DNA of 64,000 bases from Sporobacter termitidis DSM 10068 (GCF_900130065.1 NZ_FQXV01000007.1:62001-126000); one strand, 5' to 3'. Counted from the stretch's first letter, positions 44,850-54,144 are shown. The notes: generated from the sequence alone by a model not told the origin. Made by a program: numbers and translations.

Positions 44850-45599
44850 ATGCCCCGCAAAAGAAAGCTTATCTTCGCGCTTCCCGTCCTGCTGGTCCTC
44901 TTTCTGGTATCCACCGCGATGATCTCCGGCACCTTCGCCAAATACTCCACCGCCCTGGCCGGCCAGGACACCGCCCTCGTGGCGCGCTGGAGTTTCACCG
45001 GAAAAATAGGTGATACAGACCTGGCCGATCAGTCGACCGTCCTGCCGATTTGGAATCACGATTACAGCACAAACATCTATAATCCCGAGCAGGCCGACGA
45101 CATCATTGCCCCCGGCGTTGAGGGCTCATTTAAGATATTAGGTACATACGACTCGGATGTGGACGCAATACTGACCTTTAATTTTGTAAAGTCCGGCACT
45201 GCCAAAGAAAAAGTTCCGATTCAGTATTCCCTGGATAATAATTTTAGCACCGTATATTACAATCTTGACGATCTGTCCACCGCCATTGCCAGAGATGCCG
45301 CCAACAAGGACGGTGTGGATACGCCTTCCGGAGCGACATGTATTGTCAGAAACGATGAAGGGGTCAGCGCCAATGCCGTCCAAATCGACGAAACAGTTTA
45401 CTGGAGATGGCCCCACGACGTCACGTTGCATAATACCTCCGGCATTATAGCTGCAGGCTTTCATGGCTCCGGCACCGACGGGGCATGGCTCGACGCCGAC
45501 GACACGGCGGCTGGTATCGCTTCGCAGGCAGCCACAAATCGCGACGCTTATGTCTTAACGTTTACAGTCACGGCCGAACAACTCATGCCCGAGGCGTAA
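44850..45599 (+). CDS. SipW-dependent TasA/CalY-like secreted protein 1
   Basis: A 249-residue exported protein. A basic MPRKRK start and hydrophobic core are followed by the SipW-type junction ISGTFAKYSTALAGQDTA, with VARWSF directly after. This segment recurs in the product at 47464. The mature part is beta-rich and without Cys pairs or sorting signal; one Cys is visible. It resembles camelysin/TasA-type fibre subunits in length, signal type and context. Start choice: GAAAGG lies nine bases before ATG 44850, while the ATGs at 44841 and 44844 are too close to it. Likely substrate of the peptidase encoded upstream. Confidence 0.8.
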   Translation: MPRKRKLIFALPVLLVLFLVSTAMISGTFAKYSTALAGQDTALVARWSFTGKIGDTDLADQSTVLPIWNHDYSTNIYNPEQADDIIAPGVEGSFKILGTYDSDVDAILTFNFVKSGTAKEKVPIQYSLDNNFSTVYYNLDDLSTAIARDAANKDGVDTPSGATCIVRNDEGVSANAVQIDETVYWRWPHDVTLHNTSGIIAAGFHGSGTDGAWLDADDTAAGIASQAATNRDAYVLTFTVTAEQLMPEA

Positions 45600-45604
45600 T
45601 CGTC

Positions 45605-45622
45605 AGAGAGCTTCGGCTCTCT
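45605..45622 (+). other. UUCG-loop hairpin in the operon
   Basis: AGAGAGC/GCTCTCT closed by a TTCG tetraloop, without T-run, directly after the first TasA/CalY-like gene. It is probably an mRNA-stabilising or processing hairpin that could set different levels of the genes on each side. Confidence 0.5.
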
Positions 45623-45712
45623 TCCGGGGGCTGTTCGCGCCGGACAGCTCCGGGAAGAGCGCCGAGGCGCGGGGCATGACCTCAGCGGCAGATTTTTTGC
45701 AGAGGTGGTACG

Positions 45713-46888
45713 GTGTCTCAAACTGAAAAGAGCCGGAACCGCCGCCGCAACGCTTTTCTCTGGCTGCTGGTGACGGTACTCGTCCTGCAGGCCGCCGCGC
45801 CCGTTTACGGCGTTGTCCGCGACGCCGGCCTCGGGGAAACCATCTTCACGCTGGATTCGTCCCTGTCCGTCGTCAGGCGGACGAACGATACGCCGGGCCT
45901 TTTGGAGCGTATTCACGATTTTCTGTTCCAACGTAAAAGCGCTACCGCCGTCAGTTATACGATCGACCTGGCGGGCCAGGTGATTTACGCAAACGGCGCG
46001 CCGTTTGCGGAGGGCGCCATTATGCTGGAAAGCACACCCCGATACGCGACGACGGATCAAAGCGGATACTTCGCCTTTACCGATGTCGCGGAGGGCCGAC
46101 ATACCCTCAGTGTTCTCGACGGGAACGGCGGCGTGCTGGCACAGGCGGCGTTTACGATCGATTACGCTGATAACATCAAAAACGTGACGCGGGTCCGTCT
46201 GTCGGACGGCACCCTCGTCTTTCACGTCTCGGTGGATATTGCGGTGCTGGAGCTCACCGTGATCCTGAGCCAGGGCGAGGACGGCGCCGTCCGGGGCATC
46301 GAGGACATCGTCCTCGGCCCCAGTCCCGAAGCAGACGCGTCCTCGGGGACCACGGCGTCCCCCGAGCCGTCCGGGCCTTCGACAGCGCCTTCTCCCTCCC
46401 CCGCCGCGCCTCCCCCGCCCTCAAGCGGCGGCGGTGGCGGCGACACGCCGCCTGCGCTGGACGTTTACGACGCGAAGACCGCTTTCAGCGCCGGCGCCGC
46501 GGCCAAGATCGATATCTTCGGCGCGCGCAAACGGCTCGCGCCCGGCATGAAGGGGAGCTACCGGTTCACCGTTGATAACGCGGCCAACGCCTTCCCCGTC
46601 CGCTGTCTTGTGGACTTCATCGCGGACGACACGCTGCCGGAAGGGCATAAGCTCCCTCTGCGGTTCCGCCTTCGCGCCAACGGGAAATATGTCGCGGGCG
46701 GGGATAACACCTGGCTTTCGCCCGGCGCGCTGGGCCGGGTGGAAACGCTCCGGGGCGGCAGCGCCGTAACGTACACACTGGAATGGTATTGGCCGGAATC
46801 GTCCGGCGACAACGCGCTGGCGGCCTACGGCGGCATTCCGGGGTATTCCTACACACTGACAATCAGAGTCTCGGCCGAGAAGCAGTGA
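45713..46888 (+). CDS. Exported surface protein with carboxypeptidase-regulatory-like domain and Pro/Ser linker
   Basis: A 391-residue protein. It has an N-terminal signal or anchor helix (about residues 14-33) and a Cna-B/carboxypeptidase-regulatory-like beta domain (about 82-140, with GQVIYANGAPFAEGAIMLES and GYFAFTDVAEGRHTLSVLD). A low-complexity Pro/Ser/Gly linker follows (about 200-245). The C-terminal beta domain (about 250-391) ends with TLTIRVSAEKQ and shares the style of the TasA-like proteins. The start is GTG at 45713 behind AGAGGTGG. It could cap, anchor or nucleate the fibre made by the small proteins; that role is inference. No LPXTG motif. Confidence 0.75.
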   Translation: MSQTEKSRNRRRNAFLWLLVTVLVLQAAAPVYGVVRDAGLGETIFTLDSSLSVVRRTNDTPGLLERIHDFLFQRKSATAVSYTIDLAGQVIYANGAPFAEGAIMLESTPRYATTDQSGYFAFTDVAEGRHTLSVLDGNGGVLAQAAFTIDYADNIKNVTRVRLSDGTLVFHVSVDIAVLELTVILSQGEDGAVRGIEDIVLGPSPEADASSGTTASPEPSGPSTAPSPSPAAPPPPSSGGGGGDTPPALDVYDAKTAFSAGAAAKIDIFGARKRLAPGMKGSYRFTVDNAANAFPVRCLVDFIADDTLPEGHKLPLRFRLRANGKYVAGGDNTWLSPGALGRVETLRGGSAVTYTLEWYWPESSGDNALAAYGGIPGYSYTLTIRVSAEKQ

Positions 46889-46924
46889 CGGCCGGGCGGG
46901 CAACGGAAAGGAGGCGCGACCCCA

Positions 46925-47467
46925 TTGAAAGTACGGCTCCAACGGCTTTTCAAGGCCTTGCTTTTATATCTTCCGGCGGGACTGCTCGGCCTCCTGCTCC
47001 TTATAAACGTCATCCTGGGCCTTGAAAAGGCCGTCACCCGCGCCCCGGTACCGTCGCTTTTTGGCTTCGCGCCGCTCGTCGTCATGTCCGGTTCCATGGA
47101 GCCCGCCATTTACCCCGGCGACGTGGTGGTGATCCGCCGGGAGGCGCCGTCGGCGTACAAAGCGGGCGACGTGGCCACCTATCTGGCCGGACAGACGGCC
47201 TACACGCACCGCATCGTCGCCCTCGGCAACGGCACGGTCACCATGAAAGGCGACGCCAACAACGCGGCGGACGATACCGTCCCGGCCGGAAAGCTCGTCG
47301 GAAAGGTGCTTTTAGTCATACCGAAGCTCGGCTATCTCATCGTCTTTCTCAAAAAGCCGGCGGGGATGGCGCTCCTGACGCTCGCCCTGCTGCTTTGCGT
47401 TTATTCCGGCGCGCTTTTACGCCGTCTTGGAAAAGCAAAACGATTAAAACGAGGTGGCGGCTGTTGA
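46925..47467 (+). CDS. SipW-type signal peptidase I (second copy)
   Basis: A 180-residue peptidase with N-terminal helix (about 9-30), VMSGSMEPAIYPGDVVVI, a His in YTHRIVALGNG at the general-base position and MKGDANNAADD. A C-terminal helix lies at about 143-165. It is a second Ser/His enzyme in the same operon, clearly diverged from the first, suggesting each has preferred substrates. The start is TTG at 46925, ten bases after AAGGAGG. Its stop overlaps the start of the next gene (TTGA), so the two are translated together. Confidence 0.9.
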   Translation: MKVRLQRLFKALLLYLPAGLLGLLLLINVILGLEKAVTRAPVPSLFGFAPLVVMSGSMEPAIYPGDVVVIRREAPSAYKAGDVATYLAGQTAYTHRIVALGNGTVTMKGDANNAADDTVPAGKLVGKVLLVIPKLGYLIVFLKKPAGMALLTLALLLCVYSGALLRRLGKAKRLKRGGGC

Positions 47468-48603
47468 AGCTCGGACGGCGCATTCTCCTTCTGCTCACGC
47501 TGGCCGCGGCGTCCTTCGCTTTTTTGTCCATGACCTTTGCGCGGTACACCACGGCGGTCTCCGGCGGGGACACGGCGCTGGTGGCGCGGTGGAACTTTTC
47601 GGCCCGGGGTGAGGATGACCCGGCGGGCACGTTTTACACCAAGGGCTTCACCTTCGACCTGTTCAGCGCCAAAAGCGTCTCCCCCATGGATTCCGGGCAC
47701 AAGAGCTTTACCTTCACAGGCGGCGGCTCCGACACGGCCATCGCTTACGACGTCAGGATGAAGGCGTCGGACCTGCTGCTTCTGACGCGGGGGACGGTGG
47801 CCGGAACGGAAAATGCGGATATTTACGCGCCCTTCATCTTCAGGATAACGGTCTCCGTCAGCGACGGCGCCTGCGACGCGCCGCCCGTCGTTTTCACCCC
47901 GCCCGGCGCCTTGGGGAACGGCTGGTTCAGGCCCGAGGATATCGCCGCCGCCGAGGACGGCTTTTTCAGTATTTTCGACAAGACGGCGGGCGCGCCGGGC
48001 TTTTCCGCCGCCAGTGCGGACCAGGTCACCGTCACTGTTTTCTGGCAATGGAATACCTCCTGCTATATCGGCGACACGGGGGCGGCAAGCGTTGCCCCGG
48101 ACGTCTCGGCCGGCGCGCCGGGAGACTATCCACCCTATTATCAGGCGGCTTACGACGCGTATTACGGCCCCGGCGGGCTGGAGGAGCGGCGCGTCGCCGC
48201 GGCAAACGCCGTGACGGACTATTTAAGCGCCCACGGCGGCGGCCCGTCCCCCGACGGCACCTGGCAGCATGAGATCAGCTGCCCGCTGACGCCGGCGCAG
48301 CATGACGCGGCCCTGGCGGCGCTCTCCCCGGAGGGTAAGGAAAACTATCTGCTTGCGCACAACGGGACGGACGACGGGACGGGAAGCATCGCCTGGGGCG
48401 CGCACACGGTCCCCTGCCCCCACGATCACTATGCCGAGTACAATGCCCTTGTGGCGGTGGAGAACGCGGCCACGGCGGATTGCCGGACCTCGCTTTTAAG
48501 GGCGTATGACGATTACGACACGCTGGCCGCCGACGCCCTCGGCGCCAAAGAATCGGTCAAGGTTATTTTCCATATCACCGGGGTGCAGCTCGCGCCGGGA
48601 TAA
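47464..48603 (+). CDS. SipW-dependent TasA/CalY-like secreted protein 2
   Basis: A 379-residue exported protein starting at TTG 47464 inside the peptidase stop. The signal region ends in MTFARYTTAVSGGDTALVAR, almost the same junction as in protein 1. The first beta domain ends near residue 200 in VTVFWQWNTSCYIG. An inserted Tyr/Ala/His-rich segment (about 215-345: YYQAAYDAYYGPG, DHYAEYNALVAVE) separates it from the closing strand VKVIFHITGVQLAPG. That closing strand matches the C terminus of protein 1 (FTVTAEQLMPEA). The insertion of over 100 residues is unusual for the family and may be helical. Confidence 0.78.
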   Translation: MKLGRRILLLLTLAAASFAFLSMTFARYTTAVSGGDTALVARWNFSARGEDDPAGTFYTKGFTFDLFSAKSVSPMDSGHKSFTFTGGGSDTAIAYDVRMKASDLLLLTRGTVAGTENADIYAPFIFRITVSVSDGACDAPPVVFTPPGALGNGWFRPEDIAAAEDGFFSIFDKTAGAPGFSAASADQVTVTVFWQWNTSCYIGDTGAASVAPDVSAGAPGDYPPYYQAAYDAYYGPGGLEERRVAAANAVTDYLSAHGGGPSPDGTWQHEISCPLTPAQHDAALAALSPEGKENYLLAHNGTDDGTGSIAWGAHTVPCPHDHYAEYNALVAVENAATADCRTSLLRAYDDYDTLAADALGAKESVKVIFHITGVQLAPG

Positions 48604-48631
48604 GGTACCGAAGGGAGTCTGGCAGAGACGG

Positions 48632-49171
48632 ATGAAGAATAAGCACCGGTGGGTTTACCTGCTCATCTACCTGCTCATCGCGAGCGTCCTCCTGACGGGC
48701 GTCTCCTTCTCCCGGTTTGCAACGACGCTCGCCAACACGGGGGCCGAGGACGCAACAGAGGTGCCGGACATCGACTTTTCCACCTGGGTGCTGGAGCAGA
48801 ACGCCTCCGCCGTTTCGCTGGAGGGCATGGCGCCCGGCGACAGCAGGAGCATCGACATCACTATCAGCAACTGGAAAACGCAGGCGGACGGGGATAAGGT
48901 CAGCGATTACAGCCAGAGCGTCACGCTGAGCCTCACAACGACGGGGAACCTGCCGCTCGCCTTTATCCTGACGACGGCCGGCGGCAGTCCGGTCTCGCTG
49001 CGCCACCCGACCGCCGGCCTTTACGAGAGCGACGCCCAAGCCTTTACAGCCGGCGTCAAGGAGACGAAGCAGTATACGCTGACCGTCTCCTGGCCCGCGG
49101 GCGTGAACGACGTCCGGTATAAGGACGAGATCGATCATCTGGAGCTGCGCCTGAAAGCTGTTCAGAGTTGA
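48632..49171 (+). CDS. SipW-dependent TasA/CalY-like secreted protein 3
   Basis: A 179-residue exported protein. A short N terminus MKNKHRW and hydrophobic core precede TGVSFSRFATTLANTGAED. The mature domain is a compact beta sandwich: DFSTWVLEQNASAVSLEGMA, then SIDITISNWK and TVSWPAGVNDVRYKDEIDHL. This is close in size to camelysin. AAGGGAG lies 14 bases before the ATG, a long spacing, so the start is less certain than its neighbours'. It is 28 bases after protein 2. Probable fibre component or minor subunit. Confidence 0.75.
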   Translation: MKNKHRWVYLLIYLLIASVLLTGVSFSRFATTLANTGAEDATEVPDIDFSTWVLEQNASAVSLEGMAPGDSRSIDITISNWKTQADGDKVSDYSQSVTLSLTTTGNLPLAFILTTAGGSPVSLRHPTAGLYESDAQAFTAGVKETKQYTLTVSWPAGVNDVRYKDEIDHLELRLKAVQS

Positions 49172-49209
49172 GGCGCCCAGCGGACAACAGCGAAAGGAAT
49201 GAACCGCCT

Positions 49210-49989
49210 TTGAGAAGAAGCAGAAATCAAAAAAAGCCCGTCACGATGATTCTGACGGGCCTTTTCATCCTTTTGCTTTCGGGCGCCGCGCTGGCCGGTT
49301 ATGCGCGCACGGCGCTTTTGGGCGGCTACACCGCTACCGCGGCGCGGGATTTTTATTTTACAAGCGACCTGCTGAAGGATGGCCCGGATATCCCCGCCTA
49401 CGACCTCTATCACGACTGGTCCTCGGATGGGGCCGCCACGATACGGCTGAAGCTGAGAAATTATGAGAGCCTGCTGAATATATCCGGCAGCGATATCGCC
49501 TATACCGTGACCCCGTCGGGCGCCGGCGGCGCCGTTGAGGGCGTCCTCCCGGCGGGCGGCGCAGAGGGCCGGGAAGAAAACGTGACCCTCTCTGTTCCCG
49601 CCCCCGCCGATACGGGCGCGCCGCTGGAGGTGACTGTGACGGCCACCTCCGCTTCACCCTACGAAAAAACCTTGGCGGGCCGGTTTGTCATCCATCCGGC
49701 GCTTGCCTATACCGTCGATGAAAACGCGGGCGCGCCCGTGGCCGTTTTGACCGTCACCACGGCGCCGGGTACCGAAACGGCGAAAAATGTGACAATTTCC
49801 TGGCCGGCAGGCGCGTCACCCGATATGACGAGCCCCCTTGTGACAAGCGCCGCCGCCCTCGACCTCAAGGGCAGGACGATGACCGTTGCCCTCAGCACGG
49901 CGGGGGTGACCCGCCTCGTCTTTTTCAAGGACAGCAGCGCCGGAGATTACGCCGGGATAACGGTCGCGGCTTGGCAGGAGCCGCGATGA
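49210..49989 (+). CDS. SipW-dependent-type secreted protein 4
   Basis: A 259-residue exported protein. It has a basic N terminus RRSRNQKK, hydrophobic core, then GYARTALLGGYTATAARDFY at the cleavage region, a diverged form of the SipW junction. Two Ig-like beta segments follow (about 45-150 and 155-255). The start is TTG at 49210 behind AAAGGA; another TTG at 49168 overlaps the previous stop and is an alternative. The stop overlaps the ATG of the GLUG gene (ATGA). No anchor is visible, so it is probably released or polymerised outside the cell. Confidence 0.7.
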   Translation: MRRSRNQKKPVTMILTGLFILLLSGAALAGYARTALLGGYTATAARDFYFTSDLLKDGPDIPAYDLYHDWSSDGAATIRLKLRNYESLLNISGSDIAYTVTPSGAGGAVEGVLPAGGAEGREENVTLSVPAPADTGAPLEVTVTATSASPYEKTLAGRFVIHPALAYTVDENAGAPVAVLTVTTAPGTETAKNVTISWPAGASPDMTSPLVTSAAALDLKGRTMTVALSTAGVTRLVFFKDSSAGDYAGITVAAWQEPR

Positions 49990-52900
49990 ACAAGCCGACG
50001 AAACGCCGCACATTGATAAAGCGCCTCCGGCGCCGGCTCTTCCTGCTTGTCCCGCTGCTCCTCGTGCTGGCGGCGGTGAAATCCGCCGGCGCGGCAAGCC
50101 CCGAATGGACAGGCGGCACAGCCTCCGGCTTTGCCGGCGGCGCGGGGACGGCGGAGAACCCGTACCGTATCGCCACGGGCGAGCAGCTGGCCTTTTTTTC
50201 GCAGACAGTGGGCGCCGGGGCGGCGTATCAGAATCAATACATCGTGCTGACGCAGGACATCACGCTCAACGCCATGAACGCCGGCGGCGGCTTTGCCTCA
50301 GGCAGTCCCAGGGAGTTCGCCAGAATCGGCACCGGCGCGGCGAGGAGCTTCAAGGGCGTTTTTGACGGCGCCGGCTTCAAAATCATCGGGCTGTACATCA
50401 ATCAGTCCGGCACGAGCTATGAAGGGCTGTTCGGCTACGCGGAGTCGGGCAGCGTCATCAGAAACGTGACCTTATCCGGGACGGTCAACGGCGGCACAAG
50501 CACCGGGAGCGTGGCGGGATTCACCAACGGCCTCATCGAAAACTGCGCTTCAAGCTGTACCGGGACCGTTACCTGGCAGGGCCAGCACGGGGGCATTGCC
50601 GGCACCGCCGGCGCCGGCAGCGCGATCAAAAACTGCGTTGTATCAGCCGACGTCATGGGGGCGGACTACACGGGCGGCATCGTGGGCCGCACGGGCGGCA
50701 CCGTCTCCGGGTGCTCGTACACGGGCGCGGTGTCAAATGGCTGGAGCAATTATCACGGCGGCATCGCCGGAGGAGCCGATGCCGGCAGCCTTATTTCGAG
50801 CTGCGCCGTCGCGGGGAGCGTTGCGGGCTCGGAATCCGTCGGCGGTATCGCGGGGTACACGGCGGGAGAAATTTCGGGCTGCCGGAGCAACACCGCCGCC
50901 GTCACGGGGCAGAGCAAAACGGGCGGCGTGGCCGGCTACGCGTCGGGCACAGGCAGCCTGATCGACGACTGCGCCTTCTCCGGGACCGCCGCCGGAACGG
51001 GCGGCTACAACATCGGCGGCATCGCGGGCCAATTGGAGGGAACCGTCACTCATTGCGCCGTCACCGCCACCGTCACGGGGACGAACAGCTACATCGGCGG
51101 CGTGGCCGGCTATGCGGCCGGAACGGGCAGCAAGATAACGGACTGCACCGTAACGGTAACGGTCAACGAAACCCAAGGCGGCGGCTATGCCGGCGGCGTG
51201 GCCGGCATGACGGAGGGCGAAATCTCAAGCTGCGTCGTCGCCGTCACGGTGACGGCGCCCAACAGCTACATCGGCGGCGTGGCCGGCTACGCCGCCGGCG
51301 CGGCCAGCAAAATCGTCCATTGCACCATTTCAGGCGTGGTGCGCGCCGCCGCCGGCGAGGGCTACGTGGGCGGCGCGGCCGGCAAGGCGGACGGTACTGT
51401 CACCGAGTGCACTGTCAGCGCCACGGTATCGGGCGTTCACCATTACGTCGGCGGCGTGGTGGGCTATGCCGCCACGGGCAGCACGGTCAGCAAGTCCTCC
51501 TCCTCCGGCGCCGTCTCGGGCAATTCCGAGGTGGGCGGCATCGCCGGCTACTCGGACGGCGTCGTGACGATCTGTATCAACACGGGCGACGTCACGGGGA
51601 ACAACGGCCACACGGGCGGCGTGGCCGGCATGACCGGCGGCAGCGCCGCCGTCAGCAACAGCTATAACGCCGGCGCGATCAACGGCGGGACCGGCCAGGG
51701 CGGCATCGGCGGCATCATCGGCTATGTGGACGCCGGCACCGTGGTACATAACAATCTCAACAACGGCAGGGTTTCAGGCAATCAGGGCGTGGGGAGCGTC
51801 ACCGGCAACGCCCTGAACAGCAATAACGCCTGGAACAACTATTATTACGATTACGCCAACGCCCCGGCCGGCACGACAAGCGGCGACGTGGCGCGTCAGG
51901 ACGGCGCCGTCCCCGTCGGGAACCTGACCTGGGAAGAGATCTGCGCGCTTTTGAACACCAACAACGGCGAGGGCGGCGACATCTGGGCGCCGGACGCCGG
52001 CGACAACGGCGTCCCAAAGCCGGAAACGTCGACGCCGCCGGTGCAGATTTCCGCCGCTGCCGTCAAAGCCGGAAAGGTGTTCTCCGCCGCTGCCGTGGGC
52101 GGGGATACGTCGGCCGCCGTCACCTCGGACAGCGTTTTTTCCGTGCGCTGGAGCGTCCGGTATAACGCGAATTGCGCCCTAGCTCTGCAGACGGCCGGGC
52201 TCTATGCCGACGACGGCGCCGCCGTTCTGCCGGCGGGCACCTCCGTCATCATGGAAACAGACGGCGTTTATTACTACGAAAACCTGACGGACGGCGCGGC
52301 GGGGCTCACGCTGGGGGATTTTGTCCGTATGGGCAGCCAGGCGGAACGCTATCCCGACATGCAGGTATCGCCGGGCACGCAGAAGGACTATCTGTTCATC
52401 TTTGACTTCACGAAGACCGCCGGTCTCAACCCGGGCATATACAAGATACGGCTCGCCGACCAGAACAGGAACAGCTCCGGCGGGGCGCCGTCGGTCGCCG
52501 TTTCGGGGAAGAGCGCGTATACCCTCGCCGTATCGGGCGGTGTGAACATGCTCACCGCCGAGTTTTCCGCCGCGCCGGCGGCCGGCTACGATTATAAGAC
52601 GGACGGGGCATCCTTCGTCTATATGCTTGCCCTTAAAAAAGACGACGCGCCATGTCCGTGGCCTGTCGGCATAAGGCTCAACGGCGTCGCCGCAACCTCG
52701 GACCTGCCGTATCTTTTCGCCGGCGCCGCCCCCGGGCGGATGTCCTTCGCGCTCGACGCGTCCGGATGCGCCGACCCGCCGGACAGCGGGCGCTACGACG
52801 TGGTTATCAGCGTCTATGCCTGTACGGACCCCGCGTCCCCCCGGGCAGGCTATCTCGTGGCGGGCAGCTCTGCCGCGGTCACCCTGGCGCCGCCGGCGGA

Positions 52901-53216
52901 CTTCGGCATCCGGGCGGAGGCTGGCACGCGCGTTTACAGCGCCTCACCGGAGGCAATCGCCGTACCGGTGACCATTCGCACGCTGGGGCCCGGCGCTGTG
53001 AAATCGACCCTGCAGTACAAATACGGCACGGCCTACGCAAACGTCCCGGGCCAGACAGAGCTCCCCGTGGCCGCGACGGACGACCGGGCGGTGCTCTCCA
53101 TACCGGCGGGCGGCGCTCCGGGAACGTACCGCTTCGTGCTCGCGCTGTATGACGGCGCCGGTGTGAAAAGAGCGGAAACGGTGGAAAATATTATTGTCAA
53201 ACAGGCGGGTGGATAG
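49986..53216 (+). CDS. Large secreted GLUG-repeat beta-helix protein
   Basis: A 1076-residue exported protein. There is a strongly basic N terminus (NKPTKRRTLIKRLRRR), hydrophobic signal core to about residue 36, and the mature start SAGAASPEWTGG. About residues 45-150 are the lead-in common to GLUG proteins (YRIATGEQLAFFSQ; FKGVFDGAGFKIIGLYI). About 150-640 hold some 14 GLUG units with GG[IV]xG at one turn and an IxxC turn opposite, predicted to stack as a beta helix. Eleven or twelve units place a Cys at the same point. The C-terminal 380 residues are Ig-like beta domains; there is no LPXTG, SLH or transmembrane end. It is the last and largest gene of the riboswitch operon, translationally coupled to the gene before it. 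Confidence 0.88.
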   Translation: MNKPTKRRTLIKRLRRRLFLLVPLLLVLAAVKSAGAASPEWTGGTASGFAGGAGTAENPYRIATGEQLAFFSQTVGAGAAYQNQYIVLTQDITLNAMNAGGGFASGSPREFARIGTGAARSFKGVFDGAGFKIIGLYINQSGTSYEGLFGYAESGSVIRNVTLSGTVNGGTSTGSVAGFTNGLIENCASSCTGTVTWQGQHGGIAGTAGAGSAIKNCVVSADVMGADYTGGIVGRTGGTVSGCSYTGAVSNGWSNYHGGIAGGADAGSLISSCAVAGSVAGSESVGGIAGYTAGEISGCRSNTAAVTGQSKTGGVAGYASGTGSLIDDCAFSGTAAGTGGYNIGGIAGQLEGTVTHCAVTATVTGTNSYIGGVAGYAAGTGSKITDCTVTVTVNETQGGGYAGGVAGMTEGEISSCVVAVTVTAPNSYIGGVAGYAAGAASKIVHCTISGVVRAAAGEGYVGGAAGKADGTVTECTVSATVSGVHHYVGGVVGYAATGSTVSKSSSSGAVSGNSEVGGIAGYSDGVVTICINTGDVTGNNGHTGGVAGMTGGSAAVSNSYNAGAINGGTGQGGIGGIIGYVDAGTVVHNNLNNGRVSGNQGVGSVTGNALNSNNAWNNYYYDYANAPAGTTSGDVARQDGAVPVGNLTWEEICALLNTNNGEGGDIWAPDAGDNGVPKPETSTPPVQISAAAVKAGKVFSAAAVGGDTSAAVTSDSVFSVRWSVRYNANCALALQTAGLYADDGAAVLPAGTSVIMETDGVYYYENLTDGAAGLTLGDFVRMGSQAERYPDMQVSPGTQKDYLFIFDFTKTAGLNPGIYKIRLADQNRNSSGGAPSVAVSGKSAYTLAVSGGVNMLTAEFSAAPAAGYDYKTDGASFVYMLALKKDDAPCPWPVGIRLNGVAATSDLPYLFAGAAPGRMSFALDASGCADPPDSGRYDVVISVYACTDPASPRAGYLVAGSSAAVTLAPPADFGIRAEAGTRVYSASPEAIAVPVTIRTLGPGAVKSTLQYKYGTAYANVPGQTELPVAATDDRAVLSIPAGGAPGTYRFVLALYDGAGVKRAETVENIIVKQAGG

Positions 53217-53256
53217 GTATTTCGCCGGCGGGCGGGAGTTGGGACGGCTTCGGGGA

Positions 53257-53338
53257 GTTACTTTTCTGCTCGTGCAGAAAAGTAACCAAAAGACACGCAT
53301 AAGGGGGAGGCTTTTAACAAAGCCGCCTCCCCCTTATG
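53257..53338 (+). terminator. Double terminator of the SipW/TasA-like operon
   Basis: Two perfect hairpins: GTTACTTTTCTGC/GCAGAAAAGTAAC with loop TCGT (53257-53286), and CATAAGGGGGAGGC/GCCTCCCCCTTATG (53298-53338). They lie 40 bases after the GLUG stop. Confidence 0.75.
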
Positions 53339-53710
53339 TATCCTCCTCCCCGAAACAACCAGGCTGTGCGTCGGAAGAATAGACTTTCGCTATCCTGTCA
53401 CCAGCCTAAGCCTTAAAGGGCGAAGCCCCGTTTACCGGCCTTCGGCGGCCTGCCGCGGTGCGATTTTGTGGTGCAAATCATGTGGTAAACCGTAGAGGGC
53501 GATGCCCACATCGCCCCGTTGATCCTTACCCGTAACGGCACGCAATCAATGACATCCTCATAGCCGGGACGCCCACGGCCCGCCGCCGCGCCAGCAAGAA
53601 CAGACGGCCAGTGGCCGTCTGCCTTTGTCGCGCGCCGCTATCACCCCGGTCATGCCGGATGGAACCCCGCCCTGCGACGCCCAAAGTATCTTGCAATGCC
53701 CCGAAGCCTT

Positions 53711-53736
53711 GTCATTCCCGCAAAGGCGGGAATCCA
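53711..53736. repeat. GTCATTCCCGC palindrome, third copy
   Basis: Same 26-base element as at 24341-24366 with AAAG instead of GCAG in the centre. Confidence 0.75.
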
Positions 53737-54046
53737 CGTTCCCCGTCCCTCTGTCTCCGGGCTCTGCCGCGCCGACAGGAGCGGGCGAACACAGTTCGCC
53801 CCTGCGATGACAATCCATGCCGTAGGGACGAACTGTGTTCGCCGGGCGGGACGGGCGATTGATAATCGCCCCTACAGGCATCGGCAAGGTTTTGCACCTT
53901 GGAAATGTCTCCGATGCCATTCCGTTTCCCGCAGCACGACGGCGGAAACGAACAAAGGGGCAAGGGCCGCCGGCACCTCCGGCCCCCACAATATACCCGG
54001 ACGCAACCCGTAGGGGCGATTATCAATCGCCCGTCCGCCCAGAGTT

Positions 54047-54086
54047 GCAATATATCTATCAGATATATATCTTATAGATATATTGC
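54047..54086. repeat. AT-rich palindrome
   Basis: GCAATATATCTA/TAGATATATTGC, 12-bp stem with an AT loop containing a second copy of AGATATAT. It is sharply AT-rich within GC-rich DNA. Confidence 0.6.
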
Positions 54087-54144
54087 GCCCGTCCCCTCAG
54101 CTCCCGCAGTGAAGCCCTGTACCTCTTTCCGCCGTCATATAAAG

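Noticed and set aside
49986-53216. Cell-wall sorting signal on the GLUG protein
   Set aside because: The C terminus ends in NIIVKQAGG with no LPXTG, hydrophobic segment or basic tail.
53558-54077. Several open frames in the gap after the GLUG gene
   Set aside because: They run through dispersed palindromes in all frames; translations look like repeat products.
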